Positions 23,587 to 31,331 of a stretch of DNA of 64,000 nucleotides are shown one piece after another. The translations under genes and the position numbers were made by a program. The stretch is from CAWJLS01 sp963843755 (GTDB lineage: Bacteria; Acidobacteriota; Thermoanaerobaculia; Multivoradales; DATKCC01): assembly GCA_963843755.1 (NCBI GenBank), contig CAWJLS010000007.1:620001-684000 (forward strand). The letters run 5' to 3'. Below the pieces are notes generated by a model. That model was not told the origin of the DNA. It was given only the letters and a program-made list of their open reading frames with translations, and searched no databases. Within the stretch, counting starts at the first letter, position 1. Every line of letters begins with the position of its first letter.

Positions 23587-26115
23587 ATGGCAAAGACCAC
23601 CAGCAAGACCGGCAGCGGTGCCGCCCCCTCGGCGGGCGGGCGCGCCGGTGCGCTCCAGGGCATCGCGGCACCCCCGCAGAGCCCGGAGCGCTGGCGTTGG
23701 CTCGCGCGGCTGACCGGCCGCGGCGGCGAGCTCTGGGAGCACCTGCTCGAGATGCCCGCCCTGTGGGTCGTGCTGCTTCTCCTGGTCGGGACCTGGGCGC
23801 TGACTCCGGGCGGCTTCGTGCCGGCGCCGAAGGTGATCGAGGGCGGCGTGGCGAGCCGCGACTACGTGGCGCCGGAGGACCTGCTGGTCCCGGACGACGA
23901 GACCACCCTCGAGAAGCAGAACCAGGCGCGGGACGAGGTGCAGCCGGTCTACGACTTCGACCCCGGGGCCGCGGACGAGGTCGAGGAGCGCCTGTCCGCC
24001 CTGTTCGCCACCGGCCGCCAGGTGCTGGCGCCGTCGCACGGCGACGCGGCCGGGAGGGGCGCGGACCGCAAAGCGGCCCCGCCCAAGGACCGGAGCTCCG
24101 GCAAGGGCGCGGCGTCCGGGAAGGCCGCGGCCGACGAGCAGGGGAGCGCGCCGGAGGAGCTGGCCCCGTCCGACGAGGCGTCGGTCCTGGCGGGTGGCTC
24201 CGGGCTGCGGGTCACCCCGGATCAGGCGGTCGCCCTGCGCGGCACCGGCTTCGCCGACGACCTGGAAGACCGCGTGCGCACGGTCGCCGGGCGCGCCCTG
24301 CGGCGGGGGATCGTCGAAGGCAAGGCCCGGCTGCTCGAAAACCGGGTGCGCGGGGTGACGCTGCGCAACCTGCGCACCGGCGAGGAGCAGCGCCACTACG
24401 ACCTCTACGACCATCTCGAGTACCCGAACGAGGTGCGCGACTTCCTGGAGGCGGAGGTCGGCGACTGGCGCGACCTGACCGGCTCCCAGCGGCGGGCGGT
24501 GGTAGACCTGTTGATGGCCAACCTGCCGGCCAACCTTTCGCCCAACCGCAAGGAGACCCTGGAGCGGCGCGACGCGGCGGCGGCGGCGACGCCGCCGGTC
24601 TTCAAGCAGATCCGCAAGGGGCAGGTGATCGTCCGCAAGGGGGACCAGATCGACCCGGCGGCGGCCCGGACGATCTCGGAGATCACCGGCAAGGACCGCA
24701 TGGCCACGCGGCTGCTGCCGATCCTGGCGACCTTCTCGCTGCTCGGCCTGGCGGCCCTGGCGGTGTGGATCGGCGCCGGCGCCAAGGGGGTCGTGAAGGC
24801 GGCCGGCCACGGCCAGCGCCGCTCCTACGGCGAGACGCTGTTGCTGCTGCTGGTCAGCCTGCTGGGGACCAAGTTCTGCTTCGCGGTCGCCACCGCGCTG
24901 GCGGCGTCGTTCGACGCGCCGCCGTTCGACTCCGTGCGCAGCTACGTCTTCGGGGTGCCGTTCGCCGGCCTGGCGCTGATCGCGGCGCTCTTGTTCGGGC
25001 GCGCGACGGCGGCGCTGCTGGTCTTCCTGTTCTCGCTCCTGGTCAGCCGGCTGGTGGGCGCGGACGCCCTCTGGGTGACCCTCTACGCCGCCGTCGGCTC
25101 CCTCGGCGCGGTCTACGCCGTCGACGCGTACCAGATCAAGCAGCGCCTGACGCTGATCCGCGTCGGGCTGCTGGTCGGCGGCCTGAACGTGGTCGCCGTG
25201 GTGCTGCTGACGGCGCTGACCTCGGGCGGCACGGTCGAGCCGCTCCAACTGCTGTTCGACGGCCTGTGCGCGTTCGGCGGCGGCCTGATGGTGGCGGCGG
25301 TCGGCAGCTTCGCCCTGCCGATCCTGGAGTCGCTGCTGGGGATCACCACCGACATCAAGCTGGTCGAGCTGGCCAACGCCAACCTGCCGCTCCTGCGGCG
25401 CCTGGCGTTCGAGGCGCCGGGCACCTTCCAGCACTCCTTGATGGTCGCCAACCTGGCCAAGGAGGGCTGCGACGTGATCGGCGCCGACTCGGTCCTGGCC
25501 TACACCGGCGGCCTCTACCACGACGTGGGCAAGGTCTTCCGCCCGGACTACTTCGTCGAGAACCAGCACCCGGGGCAGAACCGCCACGACAAGCTGGTGC
25601 CGTCGATGAGCGCGCTGATCATCATCAACCACGTCAAGGACGGCCTGGCGCTGGCCGAGGAGTACCGCCTGCCCCGGCCGGTGCGCGACGCCATCGCCCA
25701 GCACCACGGCACCCGCCTGATCACCTACTTCTACCAGCGCGCCCAGGACCGGGCCGAGCGGGAAGAGGACGTCACCGAGGAGAAGTACCGTTACCCCGGG
25801 CCGAAGCCCCAGAACAAGGTGATGGCGGTGCTGATGCTGGCCGACGGCGTCGAGGCGGCGAGCCGCACCCTGTCCGAGCCGACGCCGGTCCACATCCGCA
25901 CCCTGGTCGGCAAGATCGTCGACGACTGCCTCCGAGACGGCCAGCTCGACGAAAGCGACCTGACCCTCTCCGACATCGACCGGGTCTCCCAGTCCTTCAT
26001 TCGCGTGCTGACCACCATCTTCCACCAGCGGATCGACTACCCGGGCTTCGATTTTCGAGGCGAGAAGGGCGATCGGCGGCCGGAGCGGCCGGCCGAAACG
26101 GCGCGGGCCTCCTGA
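23587..26115 (+). CDS. 7TM-HD family cyclic-dinucleotide phosphohydrolase (PgpH/YqfF type)
   Basis: 842 residues. One transmembrane segment at about 60-80 precedes a large extracytoplasmic 7TMR-HDED-like domain (about 85-370). Seven or so membrane helices follow (about 375-590) and then a cytoplasmic HD domain. HD landmarks are 'APGTFQHSLMVANLAKEG', 'GGLYHDVGKVFRPDYF' (the His-Asp pair), 'IINHVKDGLALAEEYRLP' and 'IAQHHGTRLI'. Members hydrolyse c-di-AMP to pApA. The extracytoplasmic domain carries a ~50-residue Lys/Ala/Ser/Gly-rich insert (about 155-205). Position between phoH and ybeY is conserved in many phyla. It is 94 nt after phoH; ybeY follows after 6 nt. Confidence 0.92.
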   Translation: MAKTTSKTGSGAAPSAGGRAGALQGIAAPPQSPERWRWLARLTGRGGELWEHLLEMPALWVVLLLLVGTWALTPGGFVPAPKVIEGGVASRDYVAPEDLLVPDDETTLEKQNQARDEVQPVYDFDPGAADEVEERLSALFATGRQVLAPSHGDAAGRGADRKAAPPKDRSSGKGAASGKAAADEQGSAPEELAPSDEASVLAGGSGLRVTPDQAVALRGTGFADDLEDRVRTVAGRALRRGIVEGKARLLENRVRGVTLRNLRTGEEQRHYDLYDHLEYPNEVRDFLEAEVGDWRDLTGSQRRAVVDLLMANLPANLSPNRKETLERRDAAAAATPPVFKQIRKGQVIVRKGDQIDPAAARTISEITGKDRMATRLLPILATFSLLGLAALAVWIGAGAKGVVKAAGHGQRRSYGETLLLLLVSLLGTKFCFAVATALAASFDAPPFDSVRSYVFGVPFAGLALIAALLFGRATAALLVFLFSLLVSRLVGADALWVTLYAAVGSLGAVYAVDAYQIKQRLTLIRVGLLVGGLNVVAVVLLTALTSGGTVEPLQLLFDGLCAFGGGLMVAAVGSFALPILESLLGITTDIKLVELANANLPLLRRLAFEAPGTFQHSLMVANLAKEGCDVIGADSVLAYTGGLYHDVGKVFRPDYFVENQHPGQNRHDKLVPSMSALIIINHVKDGLALAEEYRLPRPVRDAIAQHHGTRLITYFYQRAQDRAEREEDVTEEKYRYPGPKPQNKVMAVLMLADGVEAASRTLSEPTPVHIRTLVGKIVDDCLRDGQLDESDLTLSDIDRVSQSFIRVLTTIFHQRIDYPGFDFRGEKGDRRPERPAETARAS

Positions 26116-26121
26116 CGCGCG

Positions 26122-26640
26122 ATGGATTCCACGGACCGAGACGCGACCTGCGAGGTCGCCTTGCAGAACCCGGGAGAGTTCCCCGAGGGCGACGAGCCGG
26201 AGCTGGGCCCCTGGCTCGAGCGCCTGGTGGCCGAGCTGGCGCCGACGGCGGACAGCTTCGCCGTGCGCTTCACCACCGAGCGGGAGATGCGCCGCCTCAA
26301 TCGCACCTACCGGGGCAAGGACTATCCGACCGACGTGCTGTCGTTCCCGGGCGAGGAGACGCCGGACGGGGTCCACCTGGGCGACGTGGTGCTCTGCGTG
26401 CCGGTGGCCCGGAGCCAGGCCGCACGCGCCGGCCACGACACCGGCGATGAGCTGCGGGTGTTGTTGCTCCACGGCGTGCTCCACTGCCTGGGCTACGACC
26501 ACGAGACCGACGACGGCACCATGGAACGGCTCGAGGCCGGCCTGCGTGCGCGGTGGATCGGGGACCCGGGCCAGGACGAGGAGGAGAGCGCGGCGGCCGC
26601 GGACGCGAGCGGCGACGGGGAGGAGCGGAGCGATGGCTGA
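26122..26640 (+). CDS. ybeY: Endoribonuclease YbeY (16S rRNA maturation)
   Basis: 172 residues. The zinc-binding signature 'LLLHGVLHCLGYDHETDDG' (three His ligands) is intact, preceded by 'YPTDVLSFPG' and 'LGDVVLCVPVA'. It processes the 3' end of 16S rRNA and takes part in ribosome quality control. The acidic C-terminal ~30 residues are poorly conserved. Its end overlaps the next gene's ATG by 8 nt. Confidence 0.94.
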   Translation: MDSTDRDATCEVALQNPGEFPEGDEPELGPWLERLVAELAPTADSFAVRFTTEREMRRLNRTYRGKDYPTDVLSFPGEETPDGVHLGDVVLCVPVARSQAARAGHDTGDELRVLLLHGVLHCLGYDHETDDGTMERLEAGLRARWIGDPGQDEEESAAAADASGDGEERSDG

Positions 26641-28936
26641 CGGCGTTGACCTCGGCGCCCTGGGCGCGAGCTTCGAGGCCGGCCTGTTGTGGATCTCGAT
26701 CGTCCTGCTGGCGCTGTCGCTCCTGGTCTCGACCCTGTCGGCACTGATCGAGCGCTCCGGGCCGATCCGCCTGCGCCACTGGACGGAGGAGGCCGAAGGG
26801 CGGCTGCGGCGGTGCTACGAGCAGCCGGCCCGGTTCGAGGCCTTCCGCCTGCTGCTCTCGGCCCTGGCCAAGCTGGTGCCGGTGGCCCTGATGTGCAGCC
26901 TAGCCGGCTGGCTCGGCGAGGCGGGGCTGGTCGACGCCGCCGAGCCGGCGGTGGTCTGGGCGGCGGTCCTGCTGATCCCGGTGATCGTGGCCAACGAGAT
27001 CGGCAACCGGTTCCTGGTCGCCTGGGACCCGGAGCGGGCGCTCGAGCGGCTGACGCCGGTCTACCGTCTGCTGGCCCTCCTCCTGACCCCGTTGATCGGC
27101 CTCGCGGTGATGCTCTTCCCGGAGGACGCGGCGCGCCGCCGGGCCGAGCAGGACGAGGAGGAGGCGACCGAGGACGAGATCGAGGCGTTCATCGACGTCG
27201 GCACCCGCGAAGGCATCCTCGAGCCGGGCGAGGGGGAGATGGTCTGGGGGATCGTCGACTTCAGCGACACCGCCGTGCGCAGCGTGATGACGCCACGGAT
27301 CGACGTCTGGTGCGCGCCGGTGGACAGCGATCTCGACGAGCTGGCCGACCGGTTCGTCGAGTCGGGCCACTCCCGGCTGCCGCTCTACGAGAGCTCGCCC
27401 GACCACATCGTCGGCATCCTCCACATCCGGGACCTGCTCCGCGGCCTGCACGCCGGAGCCGAAGCCTCCGACGGCGACGGCGACGGGGCGGGTCCGCGGC
27501 CGAGCGCCCGGTCGCTGTCCAACCCGCCGTTCTTCGTCCCCGAGACCAAGCCGCTGGGGCAGCTCCTGAAAGAGCTCCAGGCGCGCTTCCAGCAGATGGC
27601 GGTGGTGGTGGACGAGTACGGCGGCACGGCGGGCATCGTCACCGTCGAGGACCTGGTCGAGGAGATCGTCGGCGAGCTGGTCGACGAGCACGAAGAGGCC
27701 CACCCGGAGAACGAGCTGCTGGCCGACGGGGCGTGGCGGCTCGCCGGCTCCTCGGACGTGGACGTCCTGGAGGAGCTGTTCGGCGTCGACCTGGGCGAGG
27801 TGCCCTACGAAACCGTCGGCGGAATGGTCTTCAGCCTGCACGGCGACGTTCCGGCGGTGGGCGACATGGTGGAAGGCTACGGCCTGCGCTACACGGTCGA
27901 GGAGGTCGAGGAGCGGCGGGTCTCGCGGGTGCGGGTCGAGCCGTTGGTCACCGCAGGGCGGCCCCGAGCCGGCCGAGGAGGAGAGAACGTGAGTGAGGAT
28001 CAGGACCAGACCGGCGCCGTCGCCGGCGCAACCCGGTTCGGGACCGTCGCCCTGATCGGGCGGCCCAACGCCGGCAAGTCGACGCTGATGAACCGGCTGC
28101 TCGACGAGAAGCTGGCGATCGTCTCCGACAAGCCGCAGACCACCCGCCACCGGCTGGTGGGCATCCTCTCGGCGGAGCGGGGCCAGATGGTGTTCTACGA
28201 CACCCCGGGCGTCCACAAGCCGCTCCACCGGATGAACAAGCAGATGGTGCGCTACGCCGTCGACGCCCTCGACGAGGCCGACGTCGTCTGCCTGCTGGTC
28301 GACGCCACCCAGCGCTTCGGCTCGGGCGATCAGTACATGGTCGAGCTGCTGGAGCGCACGAGCCGTCCGAAGCTCGCCCTGCTGAACAAGATCGACCGGG
28401 TCTCGAAGCCGTCGCTCCTGCCGACCATCGCCCGCTACGCCGACTCCGGGCTGTTCCAGGAGGTGGTGCCGATCTCGGCGCTCTCCGGCGACGGCTGCGA
28501 CCGCCTGCTCGACCTGCTCTGGGGCCTGCTGCCCGAAGGGCCGCCCGCCTACGACCCCGAGCTGCTGACCCTCCACCCGGAGCGCTTCCTGGCCGCCGAG
28601 CGCATCCGCGAGAAGATCCTCGAGCACACCCGCGACGAGCTGCCCTTCGCCACCGCCGTCCTGCTCGAGACCTGGGAAGAGGCCGGTTCGGAAGAGGGGC
28701 GGGGCCTGATCAAGATCGGCGCCTCGATCCTGGTGGAAAAGCCGGGCCAGAAGAAGATCCTCATCGGCCGGGGCGGCAGCATGATCAAGACCATCGGCAC
28801 CGAGGCCCGCCTCGATTTGGAGCAGTACCTCGAATCGCGTGTCTTCCTCGATCTCCACGTCCGGGTCGAGGAAGACTGGCGCGAGCGCCGGAACGTGCTG
28901 GCGGATATCGATCGAGAGATTCTGCTGGGAGAGTGA
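26633..28936 (+). CDS. CNNM/CorC-type CBS membrane protein continuous in frame with Era GTPase
   Basis: One uninterrupted 767-codon reading frame. Residues 1-~450 form a HlyC/CorC (CNNM) family protein. Hydrophobic segments lie at about 15-40, 75-95, 100-125 and 140-165. A CBS pair follows with 'VRSVMTPRIDVWCAP', 'HSRLPLYESSPDHIVGILHI' and 'VVDEYGGTAGIVTVEDLVEE', then a CorC_HlyC C-terminal domain ('DVDVLEELFGVDLGEVPYET'). These proteins act in Mg/Co efflux. After 'VEPLVTAGRPRAGRGGEN' the frame runs straight into Era without a stop. An AGGAGGAG and GTG sit at the junction, so Era can also be made separately (next entry). A C-to-T change at 27974 would restore a TGA just before that ribosome-binding site. 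Fusion versus sequencing error is open. Confidence 0.8.
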   Translation: MADGVDLGALGASFEAGLLWISIVLLALSLLVSTLSALIERSGPIRLRHWTEEAEGRLRRCYEQPARFEAFRLLLSALAKLVPVALMCSLAGWLGEAGLVDAAEPAVVWAAVLLIPVIVANEIGNRFLVAWDPERALERLTPVYRLLALLLTPLIGLAVMLFPEDAARRRAEQDEEEATEDEIEAFIDVGTREGILEPGEGEMVWGIVDFSDTAVRSVMTPRIDVWCAPVDSDLDELADRFVESGHSRLPLYESSPDHIVGILHIRDLLRGLHAGAEASDGDGDGAGPRPSARSLSNPPFFVPETKPLGQLLKELQARFQQMAVVVDEYGGTAGIVTVEDLVEEIVGELVDEHEEAHPENELLADGAWRLAGSSDVDVLEELFGVDLGEVPYETVGGMVFSLHGDVPAVGDMVEGYGLRYTVEEVEERRVSRVRVEPLVTAGRPRAGRGGENVSEDQDQTGAVAGATRFGTVALIGRPNAGKSTLMNRLLDEKLAIVSDKPQTTRHRLVGILSAERGQMVFYDTPGVHKPLHRMNKQMVRYAVDALDEADVVCLLVDATQRFGSGDQYMVELLERTSRPKLALLNKIDRVSKPSLLPTIARYADSGLFQEVVPISALSGDGCDRLLDLLWGLLPEGPPAYDPELLTLHPERFLAAERIREKILEHTRDELPFATAVLLETWEEAGSEEGRGLIKIGASILVEKPGQKKILIGRGGSMIKTIGTEARLDLEQYLESRVFLDLHVRVEEDWRERRNVLADIDREILLGE
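27989..28936 (+). CDS. era: GTPase Era, from an internal GTG start
   Basis: From GTG 27989 the product is 315 residues, normal Era length. GTPase motifs: G1 'GRPNAGKSTLMN', G2-region 'KPQTTRHRLVGI', G3 'FYDTPGVHKP', G4 'ALLNKIDRVSKP', G5 'VPISALSGDG'. The C-terminal KH domain carries 'ILIGRGGSMIKTIGTEAR'. Era binds the 3' end of 16S rRNA during 30S assembly. AGGAGGAG (27976-27983) sits at good distance before the GTG, which strongly suggests this start is used even though the upstream CorC-like frame has no stop. Neighbouring ybeY acts on the same rRNA end. Confidence 0.85.
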   Translation: MSEDQDQTGAVAGATRFGTVALIGRPNAGKSTLMNRLLDEKLAIVSDKPQTTRHRLVGILSAERGQMVFYDTPGVHKPLHRMNKQMVRYAVDALDEADVVCLLVDATQRFGSGDQYMVELLERTSRPKLALLNKIDRVSKPSLLPTIARYADSGLFQEVVPISALSGDGCDRLLDLLWGLLPEGPPAYDPELLTLHPERFLAAERIREKILEHTRDELPFATAVLLETWEEAGSEEGRGLIKIGASILVEKPGQKKILIGRGGSMIKTIGTEARLDLEQYLESRVFLDLHVRVEEDWRERRNVLADIDREILLGE

Positions 28937-29001
28937 TCGGTCAGGTCACCTCTGCCATTCGCCTACCGGGTCGATGGAACGACCGTCGGCCTCATTCATC
29001 G

Positions 29002-29030
29002 CTTTCAGTCCTGGCTGATCTTGGTATATT
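29002..29030 (+). promoter_or_regulatory. Promoter-like element before the secreted coiled-coil gene
   Basis: -10 TATATT (29025-29030, five of six consensus) with a poor -35 CTTTCA (29002-29007) 17 nt upstream, in an AT-richer spacer. Transcription would start ~65 nt before the ATG at 29103, which has its own GGAGG. Confidence 0.45.
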
Positions 29031-29102
29031 CGCTGAAACATGAAGGTGTAGAGAGTCTGGTCTTTTTCGGTTGTCGCCGCGGCACGAAGCGGGAGGAACC
29101 TG

Positions 29103-30152
29103 ATGAACGGTCGGCGAAGAGGTGCCATGGTTCTCCTCGCCCTGTGCCTCGCGGGTATGGGCTCCCCGGGCGTGGCCGAGGCGGCTGGCTTCTCCAAGAT
29201 CCTCGGTGTCCTGGTTCCGGGCGCTCTCAAGTCGGCGGGCAAAGCTCTCAGCGGCTTCTTTGTCGCCTATGAGGGCGGAAAGATCCTGGATCGGCTGCTG
29301 GGTGAGGATCTGGCATCCCAACTGGAGAGCGTCAGGGCCGATCTCCATACGGTGATCGAGAGCGAGGTCGACGAGGTGGCAGCCGCCGTCGGAGAAGAGC
29401 AGACCCTCCGCCAAGAGGCCGTGGAAGCGGTCGAGAGTGAGCTGGAGCTTGTCGACAGGGCGCTCGCTGTGCTGCGTGGAGAGGTGAGAGATGTCGGCGG
29501 GGCGGTGGCCAGGATCAAGGAGGATCAGGCCAGGCTCGAGGCAGGGATCGAAGAGCTGGATCGCCGGATGATGGCTCTCGAGGCCCGGGTCGATCGCTTG
29601 GGCGGCCGGATCGATCGGCTCGATGCGCGCGTCGCGATCCTCGAAGACGCATTGATTCGGGACTGCCTGGACCTGAGGAATGCCCCGCGGGTGGGGGCGA
29701 TGGGCTTTCGCACTCTTCAACGTGACCGGGCGGTGCTGATCGACTCATCTGACAGCGAGAGGCTGCACCTCACGGTCCGTGCATTCCTGGATGTCTGTAC
29801 GGCGGACTTGACCGAGCGCGGGCTGCTCCTCCAGCTAGCTTGGGTCACCTGGGGGCTCGACCGAGAGCTCTCTCTCTTTGCGACCTTCAAGCACATCGAA
29901 CAGGGCGGGTTCGATCCGGTCTCTCTCAATCAGTTGACCCGCATCGAGTACCCCCTTGACCGCCCCGTCCATCCTGTCGATGGCCAGGTTACCGAGATCT
30001 TCATCCCCTACGCGGAGATTCCTTTCTCCGCGACCCGCCGTCTCGCCTTGGCGCTGGTCATGACTCACGACGGCGGGCCGATCTACTCCCTGCCCGACCG
30101 CGTGCTCAACTGCCGCTTCGGCCAGCAGACCCAGTGCCTCTGGGGCCGGTAG
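29103..30152 (+). CDS. Orphan secreted coiled-coil protein, unknown function
   Basis: 349 residues. Signal peptide at about 1-27 ends 'SPGVAEAAG'. A Gly/Ala-rich amphipathic stretch (about 28-62, 'GFSKILGVLVPGALKSAG') could insert in or lie on a membrane. A long heptad coiled coil follows (about 65-185, ending 'VDRLGGRIDRLDARVAILED'). The C-terminal ~160 residues are beta-rich with three Cys ('FLDVCTADLTERG', 'VLNCRFGQQTQC'). Base composition is lower in GC than its neighbours and codon use less biased, consistent with acquired or lineage-specific DNA. ATG 29103 is preceded by GGGAGGA. No family is recognised; the helix / coiled-coil / beta-head outline recalls some pore-forming or surface-appendage proteins, but that is only an outline. 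Confidence 0.7.
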   Translation: MNGRRRGAMVLLALCLAGMGSPGVAEAAGFSKILGVLVPGALKSAGKALSGFFVAYEGGKILDRLLGEDLASQLESVRADLHTVIESEVDEVAAAVGEEQTLRQEAVEAVESELELVDRALAVLRGEVRDVGGAVARIKEDQARLEAGIEELDRRMMALEARVDRLGGRIDRLDARVAILEDALIRDCLDLRNAPRVGAMGFRTLQRDRAVLIDSSDSERLHLTVRAFLDVCTADLTERGLLLQLAWVTWGLDRELSLFATFKHIEQGGFDPVSLNQLTRIEYPLDRPVHPVDGQVTEIFIPYAEIPFSATRRLALALVMTHDGGPIYSLPDRVLNCRFGQQTQCLWGR

Positions 30153-30344
30153 TGGGGTGGGTGCGTCAGACGTCCCGTAGCTGGCCGCCGGTGACGAGGT
30201 GTCGGGCGCCAGGAGAGGTGGCAGAGCTCTGGAGGGGGACGCTCCTACCTGCTCCTCCTGTCCCATCAGCCCGGCTCCCAACAGGCAGCCGTGGGTGGTG
30301 TGCGTGTGTGTGGGGCCTCCCGCACCGCTCCGGCAGACCCCTCG

Positions 30345-31289
30345 CTACGCTCCCTCTCCCCCGGTCAGTAGCTCCCACTCCGCCGCCGGCTCGTCGCCCG
30401 GCCCTTCGACCTGCCGTGCCCGGAGGGTCCCGGCCTGGAGCCGGGCGACGGCCCGGCGGTCGCGCCAGGGGGTGAGGAGCACCACCGAGTCCTCGGCCAC
30501 CTCTTCGACCACCCCCAGGGCGAGGCAGAACCCCTCGTCGTCGAGCAGGCCGACGATCGACCCGGTCTGCGCCTCGGCTCCCGGGGTCCAGGCGCTGTCG
30601 AGGATGCGCCGGCGGGCGAAGCGGAGCGGCCGGGCGTCGGCCAGGTGGGCCCGTAGGCGGGACTCGGCCGCCCGGCGCCGCGCGGCCGTTCGCCGGTCCC
30701 CCGGCGGCTCGTCCCCCGTCGACTCGGGCACCCGGTAGACCGTGATCCGTCCCTTGACCACGTCGAGGAACGGCCGCAGCTCGCCGTTGCGCTCGATCGC
30801 CACCACCTGGTCCACACCTGTGGCCAGGACCATGTGGTGGAGTAGCTCCCAGACCCTCGGATCGGTGCCGCGGACGTCGCCCCGGCCGTCGCCGTTCGGC
30901 GGGGGCGCTTCGACCGCCGGCGCGTCCAGGACCACCAGCTCCGCCCCCTCCTGCCGGGCGCGCTCGGCCAGGCGCGCGGTGCCGACCACGGTCTGGAGCG
31001 GCAGGCTGCTGGCCGAGGTGGCGCCGACGAACCACTGGGCGGCCGGCGCCCGCCACGGGCTGGTCAGGGCGAGGCCCAGGCAGCCGGCCGGGCCGATCGA
31101 GGTCTGGCCCGGGTCGGCGTCGATCTCGGCCACCCGTGGAAGGCCCCGGCCGAGCTGGGCGGTGAGGAATCCGGCCAGCGGCGTCTTGCCGGTTCCGGCC
31201 GCTCCGACGACCAGCACCGTGCCTCGCTCCAGGTAGGCGAGGACGTCCTCCCAGCCGGGGCGAGGACTGACTCTGCGTGTTTCGAGCAC
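30345..31289 (-). CDS. Clp1/Grc3-type P-loop polynucleotide kinase-like protein
   Basis: 314 residues. The P-loop 'LVVGAAGTGKTPLAGFL' near residue 26 and 'RVAEIDADPGQTSIGPAG' near residue 52 match the Clp1_P domain, whose kinases phosphorylate RNA or DNA 5'-hydroxyl ends. 'LVVLDAPAVEAPP' is in the expected Walker B place. The C-terminal ~120 residues are a beta-rich domain ('SIVGLLDDEGFCLALGVVEE'). The bacterial substrates are unknown. The start is GTG 31289; a TAGGTT -10 element ends 7 nt before it. It shares a compact divergent promoter region with mgtE. Confidence 0.75.
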   Translation of the reverse strand: MLETRRVSPRPGWEDVLAYLERGTVLVVGAAGTGKTPLAGFLTAQLGRGLPRVAEIDADPGQTSIGPAGCLGLALTSPWRAPAAQWFVGATSASSLPLQTVVGTARLAERARQEGAELVVLDAPAVEAPPPNGDGRGDVRGTDPRVWELLHHMVLATGVDQVVAIERNGELRPFLDVVKGRITVYRVPESTGDEPPGDRRTAARRRAAESRLRAHLADARPLRFARRRILDSAWTPGAEAQTGSIVGLLDDEGFCLALGVVEEVAEDSVVLLTPWRDRRAVARLQAGTLRARQVEGPGDEPAAEWELLTGGEGA

Positions 31290-31296
31290 GGGGAGG

Positions 31297-31302
31297 AACC
31301 TA
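31297..31302 (-). promoter_or_regulatory. -10 element TAGGTT for the Clp1-like gene
   Basis: Minus-strand TAGGTT ends 7 nt before GTG 31289; leaderless arrangement. Only 15 nt separate it from the plus-strand mgtE -10 element. Confidence 0.4.
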
Positions 31303-31317
31303 CCAGAAGTCCTGTGC

Positions 31318-31323
31318 TACGCT
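31318..31323 (+). promoter_or_regulatory. -10 element TACGCT for mgtE
   Basis: TACGCT ends 8 nt before GTG 31332, with no Shine-Dalgarno. With transcription starting this close there is no room for a magnesium-sensing (M-box or YkoK) leader. Confidence 0.4.
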
Positions 31324-31331
31324 CCATTTCC

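Noticed and set aside
23383..26502. 1039-codon open frame opposite the 7TM-HD gene
   Set aside because: Same artefact; it is Gln/Arg/His-rich and crosses three plus-strand genes with clear families.
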